Below are positions 22,831 through 30,457 of a stretch of DNA of 36,747 nt, piece after piece. Numbering within the stretch: the first letter of the stretch is position 1; every line of letters starts with the position of its first letter. This stretch comes from Nitrospirota bacterium. GTDB lineage: Bacteria; Nitrospirota; UBA9217. The position numbers and the translations under genes are program-made. Below the pieces are notes generated by a model, which was not told the DNA's origin, did no database searches, and saw only the letters and a program-made list of their open reading frames with translations. The stretch covers positions 1 to 36,747 of the forward strand of contig JALNZF010000026.1 in the NCBI GenBank assembly GCA_023229435.1, read 5' to 3'.

Positions 22831-23241
22831 CTATCTGATCCACACTACGTTCACCAGATGCTCCACCTTCCTGAACTCGGGGTCCCCGGTTACGATGCTT
22901 GCCTTCTGATCGATCGCCGCTGCGAGTGCGAAACAGTCGGCGTAGGAAATACTGTAATCGGCTTTGTATTCCGCAGCCCGGAAGATGAGGTTGTTCGGAA
23001 CGGGTAGCACGGTGAATCCAAGGCGCTCGATATGCGCCAGGACCGCTATCTTCTTCTGGTCGCCGAAGGCCCGCTTGGTGATATAAATGATCTCGCCAAG
23101 ATTGACGGCACACAGAAGCTTCTTCACCCGCGCGCGCTGCGCGTCCTCAAGAAGCCGCGCAACCTGCTCATGTCCGGGTTCTTTCTGGAAGAACTTCAGG
23201 AGCGCGTGGCTGTCGAACAGGAGCGGGCCCTTCGGGGTCAC
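22831..23241 (-). CDS. vapC: PIN-domain ribonuclease toxin (VapC type)
   Basis: 136 residues. PIN acidic residues appear as LLFDSHALLKFF, a CAVNLGEIIY segment, SISYADCFALAAA and IVTGDPEFRKVEH. These form the Mg-dependent active site of VapC RNases. The gene overlaps the stop of the AbrB-like antitoxin as ATGA. It forms a standard type II toxin-antitoxin pair with that gene, under the promoter at 23509-23537. Confidence 0.88.
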   Translation of the reverse strand: MTPKGPLLFDSHALLKFFQKEPGHEQVARLLEDAQRARVKKLLCAVNLGEIIYITKRAFGDQKKIAVLAHIERLGFTVLPVPNNLIFRAAEYKADYSISYADCFALAAAIDQKASIVTGDPEFRKVEHLVNVVWIR

Positions 23242-23465
23242 TTGTAGTCGCTCCTGCGCTCCCGGAGCAACTGCCCTGCCAGGGAGGGGCGTGACGGCAA
23301 GGATCCCTGGGCCGCCTTGATGGGATCCTTGACGGGCGGGACCAGGTAGATTATGCCGCCGTACTCCATGATCTGCAATTCCGTGCCAGGCTCGATGTGG
23401 TATTTTTTTCGCATCACGGCGGGAATGACGATCTGGCCCTTGGCAAGCGTTCTAACGGTGGACAT
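23238..23465 (-). CDS. vapB: AbrB/SpoVT-type antitoxin
   Basis: 75 residues. The N-terminal swapped-hairpin motif TLAKGQIVIPAVMRKKYHIEPG is a clear AbrB/MazE DNA-binding domain. The C-terminal tail (SLPSRPSLAGQLLRERR) is where such proteins bind their toxin. It precedes the PIN gene and most likely represses its own promoter. Confidence 0.9.
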   Translation of the reverse strand: MSTVRTLAKGQIVIPAVMRKKYHIEPGTELQIMEYGGIIYLVPPVKDPIKAAQGSLPSRPSLAGQLLRERRSDYK

Positions 23466-23507
23466 GGCAATCTAACCTCTGCATGGGTAAGTTTAACTAA
23501 TTGCCAT
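23464..23507. promoter_or_regulatory. Inverted repeat in the vapBC leader (possible operator or mRNA stem)
   Basis: ATGGCAAT (23464-23471) and ATTGCCAT (23500-23507) are perfect reverse complements 28 bases apart. The left arm contains the vapB start codon and the right arm borders the transcription start. It could be paired AbrB half-sites or a stem hiding the start codon. Confidence 0.5.
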
Positions 23508-23508
23508 T

Positions 23509-23537
23509 ATTGTATAACCAGCTCCGGCCATTGTCAA
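23509..23537 (-). promoter_or_regulatory. vapBC promoter
   Basis: TTGACA, 17-bp spacer, TACAAT on the minus strand, starting transcription about 37 bases before the vapB ATG. Near-perfect sigma-70 consensus. Confidence 0.85.
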
Positions 23538-23552
23538 TAGAGTTCTCCGGTT

Positions 23553-23708
23553 TCAGCTTCTCTGATCGCTATCCCCGCCGAACAGTTCCACAACGTTTCT
23601 TACCAAAGCAGGCAGCGACGGATCCCGTGCGACCATGAGAAGAGCACCGTGAGCTGATCCCGCATTGGCAGGCAATCTGGCCAAGAGTTCATCGAGCTGT
23701 CCGGTAGG
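23553..23708 (-). pseudogene. Displaced 3' fragment of a Mur ligase-like gene (copy B)
   Basis: About 50 codons on the minus strand read QLDELLARLPANAGSAH, then LLMVARDPSLPALV and VELFGGDSDQRS stop. They align over their length with the C-terminus of the fusion protein ending at 25624 (SRDELLTRLKAD, LLMGARDPSLSALVK, DMFGGEMKES). Nucleotide identity is roughly three quarters by eye. No start and no upstream domain remain. Confidence 0.8.
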
Positions 23709-23742
23709 TAAACGTTTTTTTTGTCATATGCAAAATTAGGTA

Positions 23743-23771
23743 TTGACAAGAGGACGGCGAGGTGGTATTAA
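23743..23771 (+). promoter_or_regulatory. Promoter of the iron-regulated outer-membrane protein gene
   Basis: TTGACA, 17-bp spacer, TATTAA. The Fur box begins about 10 bases after the -10 element, so bound Fur would block initiation. Confidence 0.85.
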
Positions 23772-23780
23772 TTCCGTGTT

Positions 23781-23801
23781 TATTGATAATGATTATCAAT
23801 A
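23781..23801. promoter_or_regulatory. Fur box
   Basis: A perfect palindrome with 10-base arms around one central base; its core is TTGATAATGATTATCAA (23783-23799). It is close to the classic Fur consensus and overlaps the expected transcription start. Confidence 0.88.
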
Positions 23802-23881
23802 TCACTTCACTCCTCCACCCTGCCTCGAAAATCTCGGGACATCGGGGCGAGGCATAAAAAACGTCAAGAAAGGATGGCAAC

Positions 23882-24592
23882 ATGTTGAAAAGAATGAGAA
23901 CCATCACGTTCGCAGCAACAGCAATACTCCTGGTATGGACGACCACGGCAATGGCAGACCTGAAGGGCTATGTCTGGACCTACGACTACTCCACCCTTGC
24001 CAGGGATAGCGCGGAGATAGAGATTTATCAGACATCGGTGACACGAGACCAAAAGACGAGCAATACGAGCGACTGGAAGCAGCAGGTTGAGATCGAATAC
24101 GGCATCACGGACCACCTGGACGCCGCGCTCTACCAGGTCTTCGAACAGCCGGCAGGCGGGGCCTTCACCTATGAGGGTTTCAAGGTGCGTCTCCGGTACC
24201 GGGTCGCGGAAAAGGACCGACTTCCCGTGGACATCCTTCTTTATGCCGAGCATGCCGAGAGCACGAGCGAAGCAAGCGAATTCGAAGGCAAGCTGGTCCT
24301 GGCTAAGGACCTCGGCAAGCTGAACATTGCGTACAACCAGATCTTCCAGAAGAAGTACGAGCACGGTTCGAGCGCTGAGAACGCCTATGCGGCCGGCGTC
24401 AGCTACGAAGTGAGCCCCGCCTTCAGGCTGGGCGTGGAGTCCAAGGGCAATTTCAAGGACCACACGTACGCGGCAGGACCGACCCTCGCCTGGAGCGGCG
24501 CTAGGATATGGGCGAATATCGGAGCTGTCTTCGGCTTGAACAACAAATCGAACGACCGGGAGGTCCGTTTGCTCATGGGCATCCCCTTCTAA
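23882..24592 (+). CDS. Iron-regulated outer-membrane beta-barrel protein
   Basis: 236 residues. Signal peptide to about residue 25 (LLVWTTTAMA, cleavage before DLKGYVWTYDY). The rest alternates in short amphipathic strands (VEIEYGITDHLDAALYQVFEQ, FKVRLRYRVAEKDRLPVDIL, LNIAYNQIFQKKYEHGS) and ends in a phenylalanine, as for outer-membrane barrels. It is too small for a TonB-dependent receptor. The Fur box and promoter upstream imply expression under iron limitation. A GGA-containing ribosome site lies just before the ATG. The substrate is unknown. Confidence 0.75.
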   Translation: MLKRMRTITFAATAILLVWTTTAMADLKGYVWTYDYSTLARDSAEIEIYQTSVTRDQKTSNTSDWKQQVEIEYGITDHLDAALYQVFEQPAGGAFTYEGFKVRLRYRVAEKDRLPVDILLYAEHAESTSEASEFEGKLVLAKDLGKLNIAYNQIFQKKYEHGSSAENAYAAGVSYEVSPAFRLGVESKGNFKDHTYAAGPTLAWSGARIWANIGAVFGLNNKSNDREVRLLMGIPF

Positions 24593-24735
24593 TGAACGGA
24601 TAAGATGATGCATCACCTCAACTCCCTGAACGAGATGGGACATGTGGGGAGCTTTGATACCTGATTACCCATCATCTCTCAGGCCGGACTGTGGGTCACC
24701 GCTTTGCTCTCGTGATCAGAGCGGAAGAAGGGAAT

Positions 24736-25515
24736 ATGGTTAAACGGATTCTTTTGCCAATATTCATGATGTTGATCACCGCTGGTCAATCCTTCGCATC
24801 CCATCCGTTGATTACCGACGACACGGGTACTCAAACAACGGGGAAGGCCCAGCTTGAGTTTGTCATTGAGTACGGACATGACCGCGAAGACGGGGCCTCG
24901 ATGAACAGCCTCATGGCGCCGACCGTGCCGGTGTTGTCCTACGGGATCACCGATACCGCGGACCTCGTCCTTGGAATTTCATACCTGCGAAGAGAGACAA
25001 TGCAGGACGGAATGACGACCACGGAGAGCGGGATATCGGACGCATCCATTCAATTGAAATGGAGATTCCATGAAAAAGACGGGTGGAGTTTCGCGCTGAG
25101 ACCGGGCATCACGCTGCCGAGCGGTGATGAAAACAAGGGCCTCGGAAACGGAAAAGCGTCGTACACCGCGTTTTTCATCATCACCAGGGACATTGCGCCC
25201 TGGGTGTTTCATGTAAATATCGGCTTCCTGCGCAATGAATACAAGTTGCGGCTGGATGAAGAAGCGAACCGGAAAGACCGCTGGCACGTTTCCCTCGCCT
25301 CGCAGGTGGACATCATCACAGGCCTGACGGCTGTCGCAAATATCGGTATGGAGAGAAATCCTGACAAGAGGTCAAATAGTGATCCGGCCTTTTTGCTCGG
25401 CGGTGTTGTTTATTCGATCACAGAGAGCCTCGATTTAGATGCAGGCATAAAGGCAGGATTGAACAAGCCGGAAACCGATATTACTTATCTCGCCGGTGTC
25501 GCGAAGAGATTTTAA
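24736..25515 (+). CDS. Outer-membrane beta-barrel of the MetA/transporter type (paralogue of the cobalt-locus barrel)
   Basis: 259 residues from the ATG at 24736 (MVKRILLPIFMML), with AAGGG just upstream; an earlier in-frame ATG at 24691 gives a poor signal peptide. The mature N-terminus SHPLITDDTGTQTTGKAQLE is almost the same as in the riboswitch-controlled barrel at 6620-7375. LKWRFHEKDGWSFALRPG and the LNKPETDITYLAGVAKRF end are also shared. It follows the Fur-regulated gene by 143 bases and may be in the same unit. A metal-related outer-membrane channel is a reasonable guess. Confidence 0.75.
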   Translation: MVKRILLPIFMMLITAGQSFASHPLITDDTGTQTTGKAQLEFVIEYGHDREDGASMNSLMAPTVPVLSYGITDTADLVLGISYLRRETMQDGMTTTESGISDASIQLKWRFHEKDGWSFALRPGITLPSGDENKGLGNGKASYTAFFIITRDIAPWVFHVNIGFLRNEYKLRLDEEANRKDRWHVSLASQVDIITGLTAVANIGMERNPDKRSNSDPAFLLGGVVYSITESLDLDAGIKAGLNKPETDITYLAGVAKRF

Positions 25516-25623
25516 GAAGGAAAACATGTATGGCGCCGTTGGGCTTCTTACCACAAGGAGAGTAAGGAGAAGTCCTCGCAATACGCGGTCACCGGTGGAT
25601 CGAGAGGCGAAGCGGGTGAGATT

Positions 25624-27543
25624 TTATGATTCTTTCATTTCCCCGCCAAACATATCCACGATCTTCTTTACCAACGCTGACAGCGAAGGATCCCGTGCTC
25701 CCATGAGAAGAACGCAGTCTCCTGATCGCGCATCGGCCTTTAATCTGGTCAGCAACTCATCCCGACTGCTGACCGCGCGCGCGTTGAATGCCAAGGGACC
25801 AAGACCCTGTATGATATCGTCCGAGGAAATATCTTTTTGCGCCGTGCCTCCTGCATAATAGATCGGCAGGAGATAGAGCGAGTCATTCTGCCGGAAGGCG
25901 GTCCGGAAGGTCGCGATGTATTCATTCTTCAGGAACCGGGTCGGACCGAACCCGTGCGGCTGGTATACGGCAAGAATGCGGTTGGAAAGGCCTCGCGCCG
26001 CGCTCATGGCAGCCGCTATCTTTACCGGATTATGCGCAAAGTCGTCGACCACCTGCACGTTCTGCCTTGTCCGGGTCATGGAAAAGCGCCGGGCCACGCC
26101 TTCATAGTTCTTTACCGCATCAACAAGCGCAGTTTGTTCGCAACCGAAATGGTCGCACACGCAGAGCGCGGCGCGCAGGTTCTCAAGATTGTGATCACCC
26201 GGAAGCGGCAGATGATATACAACGCCACCCTTAAAAAGTTTGACCGAGGCAGGCAAGAGCTCTTCCCGGTCCGGACGCCACGAGCCGGCGCCATTCCGGC
26301 CAAAGCTCACGGTTGAGGGAAGAGAAGCAAGGATCGGATCGTCGGCATTCGATGCCGTCCAGGGCGTTTGTGAAGCCAGTTTTTCGAAAAGCGTGTTTAT
26401 CTCGTCAACGCTTTTGTGGTCCTTGGAGATATTCAGGAACACCGCGGCCTCGGGGCAATATTTGACAAGCGATCCGTCGCTTTCGTCCGCCTCCACCACC
26501 AGGAGATCGGAACCGCCGCTCCAGGCATTGCCGATAAGCCCCTGCCGTTCGAGCCTGCGCAAGGCCGCGCCGCTTATGAGCGAGGGCGATTGACCGCATG
26601 CGGTCAGGAATTCGAATATCATCGCGGTCACGGTTGACTTGCCGCTGGTGCCGGCGACGGCAATCGTCTTTTTTTCGGCGATGATCGCGGCAAGCAGATC
26701 GGATCGATGGATAATGGGAATACCAAGGCTGCGCGCGGCAGCGATGTCGGGATTAGCGTTTTCAATCGCGGTTGAGACGCAGACCACATCGGTATCCGCA
26801 CTGACACCCGAGCCGTCCTGCTGAACAATGGCGCACCCCAGCCCTTCAAGCGATCGCCGGATGGAGGCGGTATCCTCGCTCGCATGAAAACGATCGGAAC
26901 CCGAGACCGTGGTCCCCTGGAAGCGCAGATACTGTGCAAGCGCGCTCATGCCGCTGCCGAAAATACCGGTAAAATGGACGCTGCTGCATCGGTGTTCGCT
27001 GATAACGACAGGCGGAGGATCTATGTAGACGAGCGTGCCTTCCTTGACCGTTTCAAACAAACGAATAACGTCGAGATTGCGCAGGCACACGCACCCGTGC
27101 GACAGGGGTATGCCGATGAGATCCTCCCGGCCGGTGCCGTGAATATAGATATAGCGCTCATACGAATCCACCCCCGCGCCCTTATTGATCCCCTGCTCAA
27201 GGCCTTCGAGCCAGAGAATGCGGGTCAGGATCAGATTCTCTCCGGTCAGACTGTGATCCCAGTCCTCCCCCGTATCTTCGCGGTCTCTGAAAACACGCCC
27301 CGCCGGCGCCCCGGCGCCGAACTTTTCCCTGATCCTATGAACACCGGGCGGTGTTTTCAGCGAGTTTTCCCGAATGCCGGTGCCGAAGCGGGAGGTGGAA
27401 CAGTCGTATCGCTCGACAACAGTGTCGTTCGCGCAGACAAAAAGCGTCTGTGTCTCGATGGACACCACCAGAAAAAGCTCTTGCGGATTAATGAGAAACT
27501 TCCGTAATTTTTCGTAAATGCTATATATTCGAGCTATTTCCAT
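25624..27543 (-). CDS. YkuD-type L,D-peptidase domain fused to a MurC/Mpl-type ligase
   Basis: 639 residues. Residues about 20-180 are a YkuD (L,D-transpeptidase-fold) domain: IYIHGTGREDLIGIP with H135, and LSHGCVCLRNLDV with nucleophile C151. Residues about 188-639 are a Mur ligase: FTGIFGSGMSALA (nucleotide fold), P-loop GTSGKST (298-304), VVEADESDGSL, FLNISKDHKSVDE, LPGDHNLENLRAAL, VDDFAHNPVKI and YQPHGFGPTR. The ligase half is closest to MurC/Mpl. There is no signal peptide, so the whole protein should be cytoplasmic. That fits a recycling enzyme: the first domain trims tetrapeptide to tripeptide and the second ligates tripeptide to UDP-MurNAc. This role is inferred. Copies of its 3' end lie at 23553-23708 and 21817-21868. 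Confidence 0.88.
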   Translation of the reverse strand: MEIARIYSIYEKLRKFLINPQELFLVVSIETQTLFVCANDTVVERYDCSTSRFGTGIRENSLKTPPGVHRIREKFGAGAPAGRVFRDREDTGEDWDHSLTGENLILTRILWLEGLEQGINKGAGVDSYERYIYIHGTGREDLIGIPLSHGCVCLRNLDVIRLFETVKEGTLVYIDPPPVVISEHRCSSVHFTGIFGSGMSALAQYLRFQGTTVSGSDRFHASEDTASIRRSLEGLGCAIVQQDGSGVSADTDVVCVSTAIENANPDIAAARSLGIPIIHRSDLLAAIIAEKKTIAVAGTSGKSTVTAMIFEFLTACGQSPSLISGAALRRLERQGLIGNAWSGGSDLLVVEADESDGSLVKYCPEAAVFLNISKDHKSVDEINTLFEKLASQTPWTASNADDPILASLPSTVSFGRNGAGSWRPDREELLPASVKLFKGGVVYHLPLPGDHNLENLRAALCVCDHFGCEQTALVDAVKNYEGVARRFSMTRTRQNVQVVDDFAHNPVKIAAAMSAARGLSNRILAVYQPHGFGPTRFLKNEYIATFRTAFRQNDSLYLLPIYYAGGTAQKDISSDDIIQGLGPLAFNARAVSSRDELLTRLKADARSGDCVLLMGARDPSLSALVKKIVDMFGGEMKES

Positions 27544-27718
27544 AAGAGAGCCGCTATTTTCATTCTTTGCGGAATATTATGTTGAAACCGTTCATCCGGA
27601 TTTTACGCATCATACAACAACATAATTAAACGAACAACAAAAATGTATCAACAATAGTCTATTTTGTAAAAAATGGCCTTGACTCCTTGATAGTGCTCCA
27701 GGTGCGATCGAATCGTAT

Positions 27719-27747
27719 TTGACAATGTCTGTATTTCTGGCTACCAT
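27719..27747 (+). promoter_or_regulatory. Possible promoter upstream of the transglutaminase-like gene
   Basis: TTGACA, 17-bp spacer, TACCAT. It lies 220 bases before the gene, so the leader would be long and would contain the palindromic repeat. Confidence 0.4.
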
Positions 27748-27845
27748 ATGAATGCGTAATAAGATACATTATCATTTGCCCGAAGAATAATATCTTGTCA
27801 ACAGCCTTATAATTGCATTACACATAGCGCGAATGCTGAATAGAA

Positions 27846-27913
27846 TGTCATCCCCGAATGCTCCTATCGGGGATATGGTTTAACACCAGGTTCCCGATAA
27901 AATCTTCGGGAAT
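27846..27913. repeat. Palindromic repeat with GTCAT ends
   Basis: Outer arms GTCATCCCCGA and TCGGGAATGAC are near-perfect inverted repeats, and inner CCCCGA/TCGGGG and CCCGA/TCGGG arms form further hairpins. It belongs to the same general type as the CATTCCCGC element at 29453-29472. Confidence 0.65.
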
Positions 27914-27966
27914 GACAACTTTTCTTAATCGCGCTCATGTTATTTCATTTTTTTCAGACGGCTCTT

Positions 27967-29418
27967 ATGCTCAAAAAAATTACCAGCACACTCATCCTGC
28001 TCTTCTGGTTCGTGATGCTCGGACTCCTGATCGAGAGGACGTACATCCGTCCTTCCTCGGTCATCGCCCTTGACGTGGTCACGCAAGAAGGCGTACGCTC
28101 GACGGATGAATGGTTCGGCATCTACCAGCAGGGCAAAAAGATCGGTTATGCGCACACGCGGACCATCCCCGAAGCGGATACCTATCACCTCTCCGAGGAA
28201 ATGGAGATGGACATCCTCGCCCTCGGCTCGGTGCAGCGCGTCAGGACGGTCATCAACAGCTACACCACGAAAAACTTCCTGCTCAAGTATTTCGATTTCA
28301 CGTTGCAATCGGATCTGACCTTGATGAAGATCAAGGGCGCGGTGCTCAAGAACAAGCTTGTCCTTGATATCAATACGGGCGGCCAGACGCGGACCGAGAA
28401 GATCTGGCTCACCCGTCCGCCCTACCTCTCGCCGAACATCAAGCCGGCCATTCTGCTTCTGGGGCTGGAAACGGGGAAAACGTACCGCTTCCCCCTTTTC
28501 AATCCCGCTACCCTGAGCACCGAGGAGGCGACCATTTCCATTGAGTCGCAGGAACGCATCAAGATCGGTGAGACCGAACAGGCCATTTACAAGCTGAAAG
28601 AATCATTCCAGGGCATGGAGACCACGTCGTGGATCACGCAGGACGGTGAAACGATCAAGGAAGAAAGCGCGCTCGGATATAGTCTGTTAAAGGAAAGCAA
28701 GACCGAAGCGATGAAACGCGACAAGGGCGGCCCCGTGGTCGATATCATAACGCTGACCATGATCCCCTCTGACCCGATAAAGGAATCCTCGAAGGTAACG
28801 TACCTGCGTGCGCGGCTGAAAGGCGTGCCTCTGCAGGGCTTCCAGCTGGACAACGATCGCCAGACACTTACCAATGATGTTATCGAGATCCGCAAGGAAG
28901 ACTTATCCGCGGCATATCGGCTGCCCTATTCCGGAAAGGAGCTTGCGGAATATCTGCTGCCGAACGCGCTGATCCAGAGCGACGACAAAAAGATCATCGA
29001 TCAGGCCGCGAAGATCCTGGCTGGCGAAAAGAACGCCCATGCGGCCGCGAAAAAACTGAACGATTGGATATATACCGCTTTGACGAAAAAACCCGTCGTC
29101 AGCATCCCGAGCGCACTCGAAGTCCTAAACCAGCGTGAAGGAGATTGCAACGAGCACACCGCGCTCTATACGGCACTGGCCCGTGCGGCCGGCATCCCGA
29201 CACGCATGGCAGCCGGTATTGTCTATATGGAAAAAGGTTTCTATTACCATGCCTGGCCCGAGGTCTGGGTCGGCCGTTGGATGCCGGTTGATCCTACCTT
29301 CAACCAGTTCCCCGCTGACGCAACGCACATCCGATTTATCACGGGAAACCTCGACCGGCAATCTGATATAATCAAACTGGTCGGGAAACTGAAGGTGGAA
29401 GTTTTAGAATATAAATAA
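27967..29418 (+). CDS. Membrane-anchored transglutaminase-like (cysteine protease fold) protein
   Basis: 483 residues from the ATG at 27967; another ATG ten codons earlier is less likely. One N-terminal membrane segment (LILLFWFVMLGLLIE) anchors a large extracytoplasmic part. The C-terminal transglutaminase-like domain has the triad: C394 in REGDCNEHTALY, H428 in YYHAWPEVWV and D442 in MPVDPTFNQ. The middle region (residues about 45-320) is beta-rich without a recognised family. Such proteins may be proteases or peptide-modifying enzymes. The next gene is an ABC ATPase, with a repeat-filled gap of about 107 bases between them. Confidence 0.85.
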   Translation: MLKKITSTLILLFWFVMLGLLIERTYIRPSSVIALDVVTQEGVRSTDEWFGIYQQGKKIGYAHTRTIPEADTYHLSEEMEMDILALGSVQRVRTVINSYTTKNFLLKYFDFTLQSDLTLMKIKGAVLKNKLVLDINTGGQTRTEKIWLTRPPYLSPNIKPAILLLGLETGKTYRFPLFNPATLSTEEATISIESQERIKIGETEQAIYKLKESFQGMETTSWITQDGETIKEESALGYSLLKESKTEAMKRDKGGPVVDIITLTMIPSDPIKESSKVTYLRARLKGVPLQGFQLDNDRQTLTNDVIEIRKEDLSAAYRLPYSGKELAEYLLPNALIQSDDKKIIDQAAKILAGEKNAHAAAKKLNDWIYTALTKKPVVSIPSALEVLNQREGDCNEHTALYTALARAAGIPTRMAAGIVYMEKGFYYHAWPEVWVGRWMPVDPTFNQFPADATHIRFITGNLDRQSDIIKLVGKLKVEVLEYK

Positions 29419-29439
29419 AATGCGGAATGCGGATTGCGG
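29419..29439. repeat. Heptanucleotide array, intergenic
   Basis: AATGCGG, AATGCGG, ATTGCGG, immediately after the transglutaminase-like stop. It is the same unit family as in cbiE, here outside a gene and with only three units. Confidence 0.85.
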
Positions 29440-29452
29440 AATAAAAGCCGTC

Positions 29453-29472
29453 ATTCCCGCGAAGGCGGGAAT
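29453..29472. repeat. CATTCCCGC palindrome
   Basis: ATTCCCGC, four-base loop, GCGGGAAT. Short dispersed palindrome between the transglutaminase-like gene and the ABC gene. Confidence 0.75.
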
Positions 29473-29483
29473 CCGGTGTCTTT

Positions 29484-29513
29484 CATCCGTGTGTATCCGT
29501 GTCCATCCGTGGT
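29484..29513. repeat. ATCCGTG tandem repeat, 10-bp period
   Basis: Three units beginning CATCCGTG, TATCCGTG, CATCCGTG at a 10-base period, just before the ABC gene's start. The repeat has displaced any normal ribosome site. Confidence 0.75.
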
Positions 29514-29525
29514 TGCATGGCGATT

Positions 29526-30254
29526 ATGATCAAACTCATCAACCTCACCAAGAATTACGGCAAGCTTACCGCCGTGAACAAGATCAATCTCGATATAGCG
29601 CAGGGCGAGATCTTCGGCTTCCTCGGCCCGAACGGCGCGGGCAAGACCACGACCATCAAGATGATGGCGGGTCTGCTCCAGCCTACCAACGGCAGCATTC
29701 TTATCGGCGGATATGATGTCCAGGAAGAACCGATCAAGGCAAAGTTCATCACTGGTTTCATACCGGACAGGCCGTTCCTGTACGAAAAGCTCACGGCAAA
29801 GGAATTCATGCATTTCGTGGCCGAGCTGTATGACATGAGTGGCCCGGGCAAGCGCGTGAGTGAACTCCTCGAGCTGTTCGGACTTCCTGAATGGGCCGAT
29901 GAACTGGTCGAGAACTTCTCGCACGGCATGAAACAGCGCCTCGTCATGGCCGCGGCCCTGCTGCATGACCCGAAAGTCCTGGTGGTGGACGAACCCATGG
30001 TCGGCCTGGACCCGCGCGGCGCGCGGCTCGTGAAGGACATCTTCAAGGAACTCGCTGCAAAGGGCGTCACGGTGTTCATGTCCACGCATACGCTCGAGAT
30101 CGTGGAGCAGATGTGCACCCGTGTCGCCATCATCAATAAGGGCGATATCATCGCGGAAGGCAGCGTCGAAGACCTCGGCCGCATGGCGAGCATGCCCGAA
30201 AGCCATCTGGAACCGATCTTCCTGAAACTGACCGGCGGGGATGAGGCGATATAA
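29526..30254 (+). CDS. ABC transporter ATP-binding protein, no permease in sight
   Basis: 242 residues from the ATG at 29526 (MIKLINLTKNYGKLTAVNK); an ATG three codons earlier is possible. Walker A GPNGAGKTT, Q-loop region, signature FSHGMKQRL, Walker B VLVVDEPMVGLDP and H-loop MSTHTLE are complete, typical of DRA/CcmA-like export ATPases. The usual membrane subunit gene is missing on both sides: a protease-fold gene precedes it and a SulP transporter follows. Its terminal 34 bases are duplicated at 32277. A normal Shine-Dalgarno is absent because repeats fill the upstream gap. Confidence 0.88.
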   Translation: MIKLINLTKNYGKLTAVNKINLDIAQGEIFGFLGPNGAGKTTTIKMMAGLLQPTNGSILIGGYDVQEEPIKAKFITGFIPDRPFLYEKLTAKEFMHFVAELYDMSGPGKRVSELLELFGLPEWADELVENFSHGMKQRLVMAAALLHDPKVLVVDEPMVGLDPRGARLVKDIFKELAAKGVTVFMSTHTLEIVEQMCTRVAIINKGDIIAEGSVEDLGRMASMPESHLEPIFLKLTGGDEAI

Positions 30255-30297
30255 ATAGTGTAACGAGACTTTGCTTCAGACCGTTGAAACATGAATA

Positions 30298-30381
30298 CCC
30301 CCTCACCCAAGCCCTCTCCCCCTCGGGAGAGGGGATTCTTCAGTTTCCTCTCCCATCAGGGGAGAGGATTAAGGTGAGGGG
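30298..30381. repeat. Palindromic mini-element, intergenic copy
   Basis: Outer arms CCCCTCACCC/GGTGAGGGG enclose two hairpins (CTCTCCCCCTCGGGAGAG and CCTCTCCCATCAGGGGAGAGG, the latter at 30347-30367). Same family as the in-frame copy in cbiD at 1545-1628. Confidence 0.85.
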
Positions 30382-30457
30382 TGGTTTAAGAATGGTTTAA
30401 AACTTGACTCAAACTTCAAGATGAGACGAAATAAAGTACCTTAACCCTGGAGCTAAC

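Larger units (their letters stand above)
27544..27966. other. Gene-free AT-rich intergenic region
   Basis: Divergent spacing between the ligase fusion (minus) and the transglutaminase-like gene (plus). It holds a possible plus-strand promoter (27719-27747) and a palindromic repeat (27846-27913). I see no RNA gene or small reading frame with a ribosome site. Confidence 0.6.

Noticed and set aside
23689..23946. 85-codon minus-strand frame
   Set aside because: It crosses the Fur box, the plus-strand promoter and the start of the barrel gene; no ribosome site or homology.
27679..27715. MerR-type operator (TTGACTCC with CTCCAGGTG)
   Set aside because: It resembles a metal-responsive promoter, but the dyad is poor and no MerR gene or metal-resistance gene lies nearby.
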